DNA of 64,000 bases from Lactobacillus iners DSM 13335 (GCF_000160875.1 NZ_GG700801.1:7998-71997); one strand, 5' to 3'; counted from the stretch's first letter, positions 19,512 through 31,078 are shown. Translations and numbers: made by a program. Notes: generated by a model from the sequence alone, not told the origin.

Positions 19512-21389
19512 TTATTTTTGAAATAATTTCCGTAAATCATTTTCACTGATTTTAGCAATAATAATTTTACCAAATGGATCATGATAAGGATTAGAACTAT
19601 TGGATAAACTAGTTAACATTTCTACCATTTCTAGCGAATTAAGCGACTTACGTCTAATATGTTTAGTAGCTACAATTTTTTTAGCAAGTTCTATTCTGAT
19701 TTTATCAAGTGGTGCATTAATATGAGCCAAAATCAAATCTATCACTGCTTTTATTTGTATTTGATCACAATTTTCTAACCAAAGAGGATATTCCTGCAAT
19801 ACAAAACTTCGGCCACCAAATTCTTCTAAATTAAGTCCTAACTTTTTAAAATCAGCTAATTTATCTTGCACTTTCAAAAAATCAATCATTGAAAAGTCCA
19901 AAATAATATTATCTAATAAAGTTTGCTCATAATTATTTTCGGCTTGCATTTGCAATAGCAACTTATCAAAAGCAAGGCGATTATCAGCTGCCACTTGATC
20001 AACAATATATAAATCATTATCGGCTGTTGCTAATAGATATTCATGCATCTGCCCTAAACATTGCAACTGTGGCAATTTATTGACTAAAATTTGTTCACTA
20101 CTTGTTGTAACTTCACTAGACAATGACGAAGCACTAAATGGTGACAAGGCTGTTTGGGCTTGAACATTTGCATCCCATGTTGTTGTTACTAAATAATGTT
20201 CATCTTGTCGTGGGTGCTTCAAGCTAACAAAAGTTGTGTCATCTTCTTTAACTTTTGAACTATCATCTGTTAAATCATTTGGTATCGAAAATTCGACTGG
20301 AATTCGGCTTGTATCTACAACCGCCTCATTTAAATTGAATTCTAACTGATCTAACTTAGTTTGCTTACTTTCATTTGCATCATCAAAACTAGCTATTTCA
20401 TGTTCAGTTGCACCTAACGCCTGATCAATTGTTCTGACAATTAAGCGAGCTAATTCTGATTCTTTAGATAAGCGAACTTCTTGCTTAGTCGGATGTACAT
20501 TAACATCAACTAATAATGGATCCAAATCTATTTTAACAATTGCAAATGGATAACGTCCTTTGAGAAGTCTAGTACCATATCCATCAACAATTGCTTGTAC
20601 TAAACGATAATTTTTAACATAACGAGTATTCAATAACAATGTAATAAAATTGCGAGTAGAACGAGTATCATCTGCACGTGATATTAAACCAGCGATTTTG
20701 AAATCTGGACTTTGAGCATAGATAGCAAGCATCTTTTCGGCAACCTTAATTCCATATATATTAGCAGCAGTTTGTCGCAAGTCATCATGTCCTGTAGTTT
20801 TCAATAATTGCTTCTGTTGATTAGTTAATTCAAAAGACACTTGGGGATATCCTAATGCCAATCGATTGACAATATCAACAATTTTCATAATTTCTGTCCG
20901 TTCAGATTTTAGATATTTTAATCTTGCTGGTGTATTATAAAATAAATCCTTCACCACAATTTTGGTACCTTGAGGACTAGCTATTGCTTCTTGCTTAACC
21001 TTATTACTATCTTCAAAAATTGCATGAATTCCATTAACGTCGCCTGTATTAGTTACAATATCGACTTTAGCAACTGCTGCAATCGAAGCCAAGGCCTCTC
21101 CTCTAAATCCTAAAGTTGCTATGTTAAACAAATCATGATTAGTATTGATTTTACTAGTTGCATGACGCATAAATGCTAAATCAATCTCATCAGCTGCAAT
21201 ACCACTACCATTATCTTGTACTACTATTTGCTTTAATCCAGCATCAATAAAGTCAATCTTAATTCTAGTACTACCAGCATCCAATGCATTTTCACACAAT
21301 TCTTTAATCACACTTGCTGGACGTTCAATAACCTCTCCAGCAGCGATTTGATTAGTTAATTCGGAAGATAGTTTATGTATTTTGGTCAT
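19512..21389 (-). CDS. mutL: DNA mismatch repair protein MutL (endonuclease motifs degenerate)
   Basis: 625 residues. The GHKL ATPase half is intact: ENALDAG, DNGSGI and GFRGEALASIAAV. A low-complexity linker (about 330-440) leads to the dimerisation domain. In Gram-positive MutL this domain carries a metal-dependent nicking site built from DQHA-x2-E-x4-E, an Ala-Cys motif and C-P-H-G-R-P. Here the corresponding places read DQVAADNRLAFD (from about residue 464), VATKHI (about 574) and DPFGKI (about 604), so the metal ligands are lost. It sits 5 bases after mutS. Either nicking is done otherwise or repair is weakened; this is inference. Confidence 0.94.
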   Translation of the reverse strand: MTKIHKLSSELTNQIAAGEVIERPASVIKELCENALDAGSTRIKIDFIDAGLKQIVVQDNGSGIAADEIDLAFMRHATSKINTNHDLFNIATLGFRGEALASIAAVAKVDIVTNTGDVNGIHAIFEDSNKVKQEAIASPQGTKIVVKDLFYNTPARLKYLKSERTEIMKIVDIVNRLALGYPQVSFELTNQQKQLLKTTGHDDLRQTAANIYGIKVAEKMLAIYAQSPDFKIAGLISRADDTRSTRNFITLLLNTRYVKNYRLVQAIVDGYGTRLLKGRYPFAIVKIDLDPLLVDVNVHPTKQEVRLSKESELARLIVRTIDQALGATEHEIASFDDANESKQTKLDQLEFNLNEAVVDTSRIPVEFSIPNDLTDDSSKVKEDDTTFVSLKHPRQDEHYLVTTTWDANVQAQTALSPFSASSLSSEVTTSSEQILVNKLPQLQCLGQMHEYLLATADNDLYIVDQVAADNRLAFDKLLLQMQAENNYEQTLLDNIILDFSMIDFLKVQDKLADFKKLGLNLEEFGGRSFVLQEYPLWLENCDQIQIKAVIDLILAHINAPLDKIRIELAKKIVATKHIRRKSLNSLEMVEMLTSLSNSSNPYHDPFGKIIIAKISENDLRKLFQK

Positions 21390-21394
21390 AATTA

Positions 21395-23959
21395 TTATTC
21401 CTTATTTTTCAACTCATCCTGCCAATTAGCTACTAATTGCATAACTTGTAACGGTGTTATTTCATTTAAATAAAGATTCTTTATTTGTGTTAAAACATCT
21501 TGTTCTTCATCCGACATTTTGTGCTGATCAGAGCTGCCAAATAAATCTAATTGTTCATCACTAAAAGCTGCCTGATTGTCAGAATGTTTTTCTAACTGTT
21601 TTAACATATGCGTAGCTTCTCTTAAAACTTTAGTTGGCAACCCTGCTAATTGAGCAACATGAATTCCATATGATTGGTCTGCTGCACCAGGTAAAATTTT
21701 GTGTAAAAAAATTAAATGTCCATTCTCCTGTGTTGCACCAACATGTATATTTTTGAAATGTGCCAATTCTTGATCCAAATCAGTTAATTCATGGTAATGC
21801 GTAGCAAATAATGTTTTGGCTCCCACTTTATCGTGTAAATACTTAATAATAGCACCAGCTAGTGCCATTCCATCATACGTAGCAGTCCCTCGACCTATCT
21901 CATCAAACAAAATCAATGATCTCTTGGTAGCATTCTTTAAAGCAATATTAGCTTCACTCATTTCCACCATAAAGGTACTTTTGCCAGAAATCAAGTCATC
22001 TCCAGCACCAATCCTAGTAAAAATCTTATCAAAAATAGGTAAAACAGCACTATCTGCAGGAATAAAGCAACCCATTTGAGCCATAATGATAATCAAAGCC
22101 AACTGCCGCATATATGTAGATTTACCAGACATATTCGGACCAGTAATCAAAAAAATGTTAGTTTGCTCATCCATTTTTACATCATTAGGAATATATTCTT
22201 CATCAGACATAACTTTTTCTACTACTGGATGACGTCCATTAACTATATTAATTGCTGATGAATCTTGACTAAATTGCGGGCAAACATAATTATTCTGCTC
22301 ACTAAGTAAACTAAAAGTAGACAAAACATCTAATGAAGACAATTGCTTAGCTAATTTTTGCAAAGCTGGAATATACTTTTTAATATCTTCTCGCAAATTA
22401 GTAAACAATTCATATTCCAAATCAGTTGAATAATCCTGGGCTTCTAAAATTAATGCCTCATGTTCCTTTAGTTCGACTGTAATATATCGTTCTGCATTAG
22501 TTAATGTTTGCTTTCTCATATAACGATCTAATGGAACTTTATCTTTATAAGAATTAGTGACTTCAATATAATATCCAAAAACTTTATTATAACCAACTCG
22601 TAAATTGTTGATTCCAGTTTTTTCTCGCTCACTATTAGCCATATCTGCTAGCCATTTTTTACCATTCATCATCGCATCTCGATAACGATCTAATTGACTA
22701 GAAACACCCGCTTTAATAATGCCACCTTCCTTAGTTGATAAAGGAGGATTTTCTACAATGGTTTTGACAATTAAATCATGAATACCCTTCAGTGGATCTA
22801 TTTTTTGAGCAAAATCATTTAAAACTTCATTTTTACTATTGGCTAAAATATTGATAATTTCTGGGACAACAGCTAGTGAATCAGCCAATTGCAAAAGTTC
22901 TCGTGCATTAGCGGATCCCAAAGCAACTCTTCCCGTCAATCGTTCCAAATCATAAACACCTTGTAGCTGCTTAATTATTTTTTCACGACTAAAATAATCA
23001 TCAAAAAGTGCTGTAACAACTAATTGGCGTGACTTGATTTCTGATAAAGAAATTAAAGGGCGTTCAATCCATGATTTAAGTAATCGACCACCCATTGCTG
23101 TGGATGTCTTATCTAATAACCAAAATAACGATCCCATTTTCTTGCCAGTTTTAGCAGATTTAATCAACTCCAAATTAGTTTGCACAATATGTGACATTTG
23201 CAAATATTGATTAGGCTCATAACTTTGTGTTACTTGCAAATGTGCTAAACTTCTTTTTTGTGTAGCGAGCAAATATGCCAATAATTGCTTAGTTGCCGCA
23301 ATTTCCAACTGATTATGCAATTGCTGAGTTACATAAGATACTTCGGCATGTTCTTTGGAAAGCTTAACTGGCTGAGATAAAGTAATTCCAGCTTTTTTGA
23401 GAAAAATTTGTTTATCAGAAGTTAATGTTTCGCCATAAACTAATTCTCTGGTTTGTAAAGACAACAACTCGTTAACAATCATTTCCCAACTAGTTAAATG
23501 AGTTGCATAAGATTCACCAGTAGATAAGTCGCAATAAGTTAATCCCCAACCCTGACTGTTTGAGCAAAGCGATGTTAAATAATTACTTTCTTTAGCCTGA
23601 TCAGGATTATCATTAATTACCGTACCTGGAGTTACTAGCTGAATAATACCTCGTTTAACCATTCCTTGGGCTTTTTTAGGATCTTCTAGTTGCTCACAAA
23701 TAGCTACCTTATATCCTTTATCAACTAAAGTATTAATATAACTATCAACTGCTAGATGTGGTACACCGGCCATGGGGATCGGTTTAGCTGATTTATTGGA
23801 TCTATGTGTTAGCGTTAGTTCAAGTAACTTAGCTCCTTTTACTGCATCGTCTTCGAACAATTCATAAAAATCGCCAACACGATAAAATAAAAAAGCATCT
23901 GGATATTGTTGCTTTATTTTATAATATTGTTCCATCATCGGTGTTATCTTCTCAGCCAT
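21395..23959 (-). CDS. mutS: DNA mismatch repair protein MutS
   Basis: An 854-residue mismatch sensor. The N-terminus shows the Phe-x-Glu reading motif in FYRVGDFYELFEDDA, then the connector, core and clamp domains, Walker A GPNMSGKST and the DEIGRGTATYDG Walker B region, and a helix-turn-helix near the end. It is full length for the family and first in the mutS-mutL-ruvA-ruvB series. Confidence 0.97.
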   Translation of the reverse strand: MAEKITPMMEQYYKIKQQYPDAFLFYRVGDFYELFEDDAVKGAKLLELTLTHRSNKSAKPIPMAGVPHLAVDSYINTLVDKGYKVAICEQLEDPKKAQGMVKRGIIQLVTPGTVINDNPDQAKESNYLTSLCSNSQGWGLTYCDLSTGESYATHLTSWEMIVNELLSLQTRELVYGETLTSDKQIFLKKAGITLSQPVKLSKEHAEVSYVTQQLHNQLEIAATKQLLAYLLATQKRSLAHLQVTQSYEPNQYLQMSHIVQTNLELIKSAKTGKKMGSLFWLLDKTSTAMGGRLLKSWIERPLISLSEIKSRQLVVTALFDDYFSREKIIKQLQGVYDLERLTGRVALGSANARELLQLADSLAVVPEIINILANSKNEVLNDFAQKIDPLKGIHDLIVKTIVENPPLSTKEGGIIKAGVSSQLDRYRDAMMNGKKWLADMANSEREKTGINNLRVGYNKVFGYYIEVTNSYKDKVPLDRYMRKQTLTNAERYITVELKEHEALILEAQDYSTDLEYELFTNLREDIKKYIPALQKLAKQLSSLDVLSTFSLLSEQNNYVCPQFSQDSSAINIVNGRHPVVEKVMSDEEYIPNDVKMDEQTNIFLITGPNMSGKSTYMRQLALIIIMAQMGCFIPADSAVLPIFDKIFTRIGAGDDLISGKSTFMVEMSEANIALKNATKRSLILFDEIGRGTATYDGMALAGAIIKYLHDKVGAKTLFATHYHELTDLDQELAHFKNIHVGATQENGHLIFLHKILPGAADQSYGIHVAQLAGLPTKVLREATHMLKQLEKHSDNQAAFSDEQLDLFGSSDQHKMSDEEQDVLTQIKNLYLNEITPLQVMQLVANWQDELKNKE

Positions 23960-24012
23960 CTAATTACTTCCTTTATCACTATCATAACTGCTAAATATTA
24001 TACACTAAAGCA

Positions 24013-24056
24013 AAAAGAGTGATTCTGAATTAATATCAAAATCACTCTTATTTTTA
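24013..24056. terminator. Terminator between groEL and mutS
   Basis: AAAAAGAGTGATT pairs with AATCACTCTTATTTT across a 16-base loop. It lies after the groEL stop and before the mutS start on the minus strand. Confidence 0.8.
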
Positions 24057-24102
24057 CTTCAATAATAATTTAATCGGGGGGGTTAACTTATTAATTGATT
24101 AA

Positions 24103-25737
<1,635 letters not shown>

Positions 25738-25762
25738 TTAATCTAACCACCTTTTTACTAAA

Positions 25763-26047
25763 TTATTTTATATATGCTAAAATATCTTTTTCATGCAAAA
25801 CAAGATATTCTTGACCTTCGTATTTTAAATTAGTGCCTGAATATTTATCAAAAAATACTTCTGTACCTTTGGCTACAGTCATCGGTATTAAATTGCCATT
25901 TGCATCACGAGCTCCTTGGCCAACAGCAACAACTTCACCTGTTTGAGGCTTTTCCTTTGCGTTAGAAGCTAAGACAATGCCTCCAACATTTTTTTCTTCT
26001 TCATCCTTAACTTTAACGATCACGCGATCACCCATTGGTTGTAACAC
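25763..26047 (-). CDS. groES: Co-chaperonin GroES (10 kDa)
   Basis: A 94-residue co-chaperonin: [12 protein letters not shown], the mobile loop around [18 protein letters not shown], and the C-terminal [15 protein letters not shown]. It caps GroEL. Its ribosome site GGAGG lies 11 bases before the ATG, and the CIRCE operator is 25 bases upstream. Confidence 0.97.
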   Translation of the reverse strand: MLQPMGDRVIVKVKDEEEKNVGGIVLASNAKEKPQTGEVVAVGQGARDANGNLIPMTVAKGTEVFFDKYSGTNLKYEGQEYLVLHEKDILAYIK

Positions 26048-26071
26048 GTTATATACCTCCCATAATGATTT

Positions 26072-26098
26072 TTAGCACTCTTAAATATTAAGTGCTAA
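26072..26098 (-). promoter_or_regulatory. CIRCE operator (HrcA site) of groES-groEL
   Basis: TTAGCACTC-N9-AAGTGCTAA matches the CIRCE consensus TTAGCACTC-N9-GAGTGCTAA in 17 of 18 arm positions. HrcA binds such sites and represses the operon until heat shock. The hrcA gene itself is not in this window. Confidence 0.93.
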
Positions 26099-26152
26099 CT
26101 TACATCTATGATGATACATTGATTTTGAAATTTATGCAAGTTTTTAACACAA

Positions 26153-26180
26153 AAAAATGAGATTATTACATCTCATTTTC
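26153..26180. terminator. Terminator after rex
   Basis: AAAATGAGAT-GTAATA-ATCTCATTTTTTT on the minus strand overlaps the end of rex and separates it from groES. Confidence 0.8.
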
Positions 26181-26802
26181 GTGAATTCAAAAAATAATTC
26201 AAAGTTTGCAACTCTGTAGCCAAATCAACATTCTGCACACGAACACCGTGAGGCACGATTAATCTAATCGGGGTAAAATTCATAATGCCTTTTATACCTG
26301 CTGTTATCATTTCATCAGCCGTTTTTTGAGCTACATCTTGAGGCACACATAAAATAGCGATATTAATCTGTTGATCTTGCAATTGTTGATGCATTTCATT
26401 AATATCGTAAACTGGAACACCACAAAGGATGCGACCCGTAATTTTCTTATTGATATCAAAAGCCGCTGAAATCCTAATATTATTCGTTCTTTTAAAATTA
26501 TAATTTAATAAAGCGTGTCCCATATGACCTACACCAACTAAGGCTACATTAGTCAGAATATCTTGATTCAAAATCTTTTTCAAAAAAGATAACAATCCTT
26601 TTACTTCATAGCCATAGCCAGGTTTACCTAAGGCACCAAAATATGAAAAATCTCTTCTAATAGAGACACTATCAACTTGTACTGCTTCGGCTAATTCCGC
26701 CGATGATACGCGTTTTTTACCTGCATCATCCAAAAAAATCAAATAACGGTAATATAAAGGTAGCCTTTTAGCTGTAGCTCCAGGAATATTACTTTCATCC
26801 AT
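26173..26802 (-). CDS. rex: Redox-sensing transcriptional repressor Rex
   Basis: A 209-residue protein. The N-terminal winged helix contains the DNA-contacting IRRDFSYFGALGKPGYGY, followed by a Rossmann fold with VGVGHMGHALLNY that reads the NADH/NAD+ ratio. I begin at the ATG 26800-26802 (AAAGAGG upstream). The longer frame would need a TTG 33 bases earlier. It is divergent from the ABC-F gene. I see no clear TTGTGA-N6-TCACAA Rex box in the 186-base gap. Confidence 0.93.
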   Translation of the reverse strand: MDESNIPGATAKRLPLYYRYLIFLDDAGKKRVSSAELAEAVQVDSVSIRRDFSYFGALGKPGYGYEVKGLLSFLKKILNQDILTNVALVGVGHMGHALLNYNFKRTNNIRISAAFDINKKITGRILCGVPVYDINEMHQQLQDQQINIAILCVPQDVAQKTADEMITAGIKGIMNFTPIRLIVPHGVRVQNVDLATELQTLNYFLNSRK

Positions 26803-26988
26803 TAAAAAAATGCCTCTTTCTTTTAAAATTCGCAACTAAACTAGCAAATTTTAATATAACTACAACTATCATAATTATAATTGCTAGATAAAATCAAGCA
26901 ATATTACATATTAATTTATTTTGATATCATAGATTTTATAATTATAGATAATAATTAGCTATGTTACAATAACCTAAGGTGAAAAGAT

Positions 26989-28902
26989 ATGATAATAGCA
27001 CAAGCAAAAAATTTAGAACAACATTTTGGGATAAATCAAATCTTTAACGATGTTGATTTTTCTATCTCAGACAATGCCAGAATTGGATTAGTTGGCCCTA
27101 ATGGTGCGGGAAAAACTACACTATTAAAGATCATGACAGGACAACAAGAACCATCTGGCGGCAATTTTACAATCAACAAGGATATAATAGTAGGATACAT
27201 TGCTCAGGAAAATGGATTGAATGAAAACAATAGCATTTGGGAAGAAATGTTAACTGTTTTTGCATCTTTAGTTGACAAAAGTCATAAAATTGAACAATTG
27301 CAAATTGATATTTCAAATGACCCCGAAAATCAAGATTTACTAAAACAATATGATCAATTATCCTATTCCTTTGAACAAGCAGGTGGTTTTACGTATCCCG
27401 CAGAAATCAAATCTGTTTTAAATGGCTTTAAATTTTTCAAAGATAGCTGGCATAAAAAAATCAGCACTTTATCTGGTGGTGAAAAAACAAGATTAGCTTT
27501 CGTTAAGTTACTACTCAAAAAACCACCCCTCCTCTTATTGGATGAACCAACTAACCACTTGGATCTTGACACATTGGAATGGTTAGAAGGCTTTTTAAAA
27601 AATTACAAAGGAGCAATTTTAACAGTATCTCACGACCAATATTTTTTAGATAATCTGACAAATGAGATCTTTGAATTGAATTTTGGTAAATTAACGACAT
27701 TTAAAGGAAATTATACTCAATATGTTCAAGAGCGTGAACTAATCAATCGTCAGCAAGAAGCAGCTTTTGAAAAGCAACAAGAACAAATTAAACGTGATGA
27801 AGAATTTATCCAAAAGAATATTGTTAGAGCAAGTACTACTAAGCGAGCCCAAAGTCGCCAAAAACGTTTAGACAAAATCGAAAGAATTACACTACCACAA
27901 CACAAGCAAAAAGTTCGTATTAACTTTAATGCCGAACGTCAATCAGGTAAAGAAGTATTGATTCTAAAAGATGTCACAATTGGTTATCCTGATAAAATAA
28001 TGGTTAAAAATATCAATTTTCAAGTGAATAAAGGTGACCGGATAGCAATTATCGGGCCAAATGGAATTGGTAAATCGACCTTATTGAAAACCTTAATGCA
28101 TAAATTAGAACCAAAAACAGGTACCATCAAGTATGGTGCTGGCTTAGACATTGGTTACTATGATCAAGAATTACAATCTCTTGATTTTAAACAGACTGTG
28201 TTAGATACCATCTGGAATAGGCACAAAACAATGCCTGAAAGTGAAGTTCGATCAATCCTTGCAAGTTTCTTATTCAACGCCAAAGACATTGAAAAAACTG
28301 TTGCTCAATTATCTGGTGGTCAGCGTGCACGTTTAACGCTTACAGTTTTATCCATGGAAAAAGATAACTTCCTTTTGATGGACGAACCAACCAACCACTT
28401 GGATATTGAAGCAAAGGAAGTATTAGAACAAGCTCTTGATAATTACGATGGTACTTTACTTTTTGTTTCCCACGACCGTTACTTTATCAACGAATTAGCT
28501 AACAAAATTATTGTTATTAACAATGGTACAGCTAAGTTATACAACGGTAACTACCACTATTATTTAGATGAATTAACTAAGCAAAATGCAATAGAAACAT
28601 CCAAGCAAGAAGAAATTATTGCTAATGAAGATAACAGTGGCAAGCTATCATATGCTGAACAAAAAGAACGCAATTCTCAAAAAAGAAAACTTGAGAGGGA
28701 TGTACAAAATGCCGAAAAGAAAATTGCTGAATTAGAAGAAAAGGAAAAAGATATTCAATTAAAAATGGCAGATCCTATTATTTCAGCTTCTTTTGAAAAA
28801 TTAGGGCCATTGCAAGAAGAGTTATCACGAATTCAAAGTGAATTAGAAAAAGCAAATGAGACATGGGAAGAAGCTATGTTGAATTTGGATGAATTTGAAT
28901 AG
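26989..28902 (+). CDS. ABC-F family ATPase (YdiF-like), ribosome-associated
   Basis: 637 residues, no membrane segments, two ABC domains. Walker A motifs are GPNGAGKTT and GPNGIGKST, signatures are LSGGEKTRL and LSGGQRARL, and Walker B motifs are LLLLDEPTNHLDLDTL and FLLMDEPTNHLD. A P-site-tRNA-interaction-like linker lies between the domains (RDEEFIQKNIVRASTTKRAQSR) and a C-terminal coiled coil (about 560-637) follows. These proteins act on ribosomes. The ydiF-rex-groESL neighbourhood supports the subfamily. The last codons and the terminator are duplicated 2.4 kb downstream. Confidence 0.92.
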   Translation: MIIAQAKNLEQHFGINQIFNDVDFSISDNARIGLVGPNGAGKTTLLKIMTGQQEPSGGNFTINKDIIVGYIAQENGLNENNSIWEEMLTVFASLVDKSHKIEQLQIDISNDPENQDLLKQYDQLSYSFEQAGGFTYPAEIKSVLNGFKFFKDSWHKKISTLSGGEKTRLAFVKLLLKKPPLLLLDEPTNHLDLDTLEWLEGFLKNYKGAILTVSHDQYFLDNLTNEIFELNFGKLTTFKGNYTQYVQERELINRQQEAAFEKQQEQIKRDEEFIQKNIVRASTTKRAQSRQKRLDKIERITLPQHKQKVRINFNAERQSGKEVLILKDVTIGYPDKIMVKNINFQVNKGDRIAIIGPNGIGKSTLLKTLMHKLEPKTGTIKYGAGLDIGYYDQELQSLDFKQTVLDTIWNRHKTMPESEVRSILASFLFNAKDIEKTVAQLSGGQRARLTLTVLSMEKDNFLLMDEPTNHLDIEAKEVLEQALDNYDGTLLFVSHDRYFINELANKIIVINNGTAKLYNGNYHYYLDELTKQNAIETSKQEEIIANEDNSGKLSYAEQKERNSQKRKLERDVQNAEKKIAELEEKEKDIQLKMADPIISASFEKLGPLQEELSRIQSELEKANETWEEAMLNLDEFE

Positions 28903-28953
28903 AAAAAGAAGGTTTAAATCGTAATGATTCAGACCTTCTTTTTATCTGGCAAT
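28889..28953. repeat. Direct repeat, left copy (terminator duplication)
   Basis: These 65 bases are identical to 31267-31331. They contain the last four codons and stop of the ABC-F gene and a bidirectional terminator. The next 20 bases, the end of the convergent gene C, are imperfectly repeated. The pair brackets the unknown cassette. Confidence 0.97.
28904..28944. terminator. Bidirectional terminator at ABC-F gene end
   Basis: AAAAGAAGGTTTAAATC and GATTCAGACCTTCTTTTT form a hairpin with two internal mismatches, with A and T runs on either side. It serves the ABC-F gene and the convergent three-gene cassette. Confidence 0.85.
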
Positions 28954-28957
28954 TATT

Positions 28958-29494
28958 TTACAAATCGTGTTTAATAACGTTTGCTAAAAATAAATAACTA
29001 AAATATGTATTTCCATACTTCCATATTGGATATATATCATCAGAAATCGTATTTCGTAGTGGATTTATGATTCCCACAGATCCATCAAAATCAGTATTCA
29101 ATATTAAAAACTGGATAAATTGTGTCAATAATTTGGATATTCCATACTTTTCCAATAAAACATAAGCTACAATCGTTGCCAATTTTATTTCATAACGTTT
29201 TCCTAAAAAAAGCAAATATCCTTCTAATACAAATTGGTTGATACCTTCTACATTATCTTTAAGAGCAACTATATAACTAACTTTATCTTCATCTGATAAA
29301 CTATTATCAATAATAATATCTTCTAACTTTCGGTGATTTAACTTATATCCTAAATTATCTTGAAATTCACTAAAGCTTGTCTTATTCAAAATATTTAGTA
29401 TTTGTAAATCTTCCTTATCAAGTACATTTTCATGTTTATTAAGCCAATTTTTTATATGTACTACTTCCACAGTTACATCTTTATTTTTGTTCAT
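28958..29494 (-). CDS. Cassette gene C: unknown helical protein
   Basis: 178 residues, no signal peptide or clear membrane segment, rich in Leu, Ile, Asn, Lys and Asp. I do not recognise it. Its C-terminal part has DFDGSVGII, then WKYGNTYFSYLFLANV; this recalls the end of cassette gene A (KQDGLMLG, then NYHTTMVSLGALYLY), so both may close an alpha/alpha barrel in the same way. That is inference. It overlaps gene B by 14 bases. The last residues (IKHDL and stop) are duplicated beside carB. Confidence 0.72.
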   Translation of the reverse strand: MNKNKDVTVEVVHIKNWLNKHENVLDKEDLQILNILNKTSFSEFQDNLGYKLNHRKLEDIIIDNSLSDEDKVSYIVALKDNVEGINQFVLEGYLLFLGKRYEIKLATIVAYVLLEKYGISKLLTQFIQFLILNTDFDGSVGIINPLRNTISDDIYPIWKYGNTYFSYLFLANVIKHDL

Positions 29495-30134
29495 TTAATA
29501 ACCAAACCCCTAAAATTTGCTCTATATTACAATCTTTTAAATTAATTTTTTGTTTTAACTTACACTTTAAAGATAAAGACAAATATAATACATTGGACCA
29601 ATCTGATATGCAGTAATAGTAATACAATAAAATTTTTTTATCACTATCACTGAGCTTTAAATTATGAATATTATAATTACCTTCATACAATAAAGGTCCA
29701 AAATTTATCAACGATATATCTTTTTTAGAAATAGTTATTCTATTTTCATCATTTGTACTTATACAATTTTCCTTAACTTTTTCCAAAAAATCATCTGATA
29801 ATTCAAATTCAGATATAAAATTCTGCTTTTTTAATGCCTGTACCTCTTTATAAAAAATCTGACTAAAATCTTGATCATGAAAAAAAGTAACTAAAAAATT
29901 AGCCCACATAATAAATTTGTCTAATTTAAACGGATTAGTATTTATTACAGCCCTGATATTATCCTGCCCTCCGACTATTGAATAAATGATATTAAATATC
30001 AATTTTTCAATACTGGAATTTGCGACCTTACTTACAAAATAAAAATCGATCATATTAGTAATAGAATTGAGTAACTCTTCATCTATTTCAGATTCATTTA
30101 ACTTCTTGATTATTATATGTTCATACCTATTCAT
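29481..30134 (-). CDS. Cassette gene B: unknown helical protein
   Basis: 217 residues, predicted mostly helical from its heptad-like Leu/Ile/Phe pattern, very rich in Asn, Asp, Lys and Ile, no signal peptide, no known catalytic motif. It overlaps gene A by 8 bases and gene C by 14, so the three are translated from one message. The context suggests a role together with gene A, for example as a partner subunit, but the sequence does not show the function. Confidence 0.72.
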   Translation of the reverse strand: MNRYEHIIIKKLNESEIDEELLNSITNMIDFYFVSKVANSSIEKLIFNIIYSIVGGQDNIRAVINTNPFKLDKFIMWANFLVTFFHDQDFSQIFYKEVQALKKQNFISEFELSDDFLEKVKENCISTNDENRITISKKDISLINFGPLLYEGNYNIHNLKLSDSDKKILLYYYYCISDWSNVLYLSLSLKCKLKQKINLKDCNIEQILGVWLLNEQK

Positions 30135-31005
30135 ATAAATACAACGCTCCTAAAGACACCATTGTAGTATGATAATTTAATCTAAATATTCGTTCTCTAG
30201 TATCTCTTTTCGATAAACTAACTCCTGGTCCCAACATAAGACCATCTTGTTTTTGATGTTTTTTCAAAACCGCAACTGCTTCATCAAGTATAAATTTTAT
30301 ATTTTCTTTTGATAGATCATAGTGTAAAAACTTTATACAAATTAGCAATTCCGATAATATATCCATATTGTCTTCTAATATATACAATTGAATTAATCGA
30401 AGTAAAAGATTTAAATTATCTAAAGTAGAGATTTCAGGCGTAGCTTTTCTGCCCATATCTGTCATATAAAAAATAGTATGAGTAATAGAGTACACATCTA
30501 TATCTGCGTAATAAAAATTATTACCGTTCTTGCCTAACGTAGTTAATGGATAAATAGCGTTTAATGAATCAAATTTATTCTTTAACCCTGCTTTTTTAAA
30601 TGAATATGCTAAATCCAATCTTCTAAATGCAGTTTTTTTAATTGATAAGCCATGACTATATTCAATTAATTGTTCAATTTTTTCAATATTATAAACCTGT
30701 TGGTTTTGATTAAGTAAAAATTCAATTATCGTAGGTAACACCGATATCATGTCTGGATCTCTAACAGCATAATTATAAAAAGACATATTATTTATTAGAT
30801 TAATAATAAAATTATTAATAATATGTTGCTCGCTACTAGAAAATAGTTTTTGTGGATAAAACATATTTTGTACAAATAAAAGTTCCATAAAAGCCTTGAT
30901 CTTATACTTATTATCAGCTATTTTGCTCTCATTTCTGGGGTCAAAATATTCTAGATTATCAAATAACCATTTTGCACTTTTTTTATATAACTTTATACTT
31001 TCCAT
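30127..31005 (-). CDS. Cassette gene A: DUF6895-like protein
   Basis: 292 residues from the ATG at 31003-31005, which has AGGAAAGA upstream. The open frame extends 14 residues further without support. Visible motifs are ADIDVYSITHTIFYMTDMG in the middle and KQDGLMLG with LNYHTTMVSLGALYLY at the end. From memory this resembles DUF6895, an all-helical family that may have a terpenoid-cyclase-like toroid. I cannot verify this here. First gene of the three-gene unit, 84 bases from the divergent 53-residue peptide gene. Function unknown. Modification, sensing or immunity linked to the peptide are possibilities. Confidence 0.75.
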   Translation of the reverse strand: MESIKLYKKSAKWLFDNLEYFDPRNESKIADNKYKIKAFMELLFVQNMFYPQKLFSSSEQHIINNFIINLINNMSFYNYAVRDPDMISVLPTIIEFLLNQNQQVYNIEKIEQLIEYSHGLSIKKTAFRRLDLAYSFKKAGLKNKFDSLNAIYPLTTLGKNGNNFYYADIDVYSITHTIFYMTDMGRKATPEISTLDNLNLLLRLIQLYILEDNMDILSELLICIKFLHYDLSKENIKFILDEAVAVLKKHQKQDGLMLGPGVSLSKRDTRERIFRLNYHTTMVSLGALYLYE

Positions 31006-31078
31006 TTTTTCTTTCCTGTAGTATGATAATAACATGAAAACATTCATATTGATGGTATTTTATTTTTTATTATAACAC

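Noticed and set aside
26836..26988. Rex operator in front of rex or the ABC-F gene
   Set aside because: No TTGTGA-N6-TCACAA-like match seen; only AT-rich sequence.
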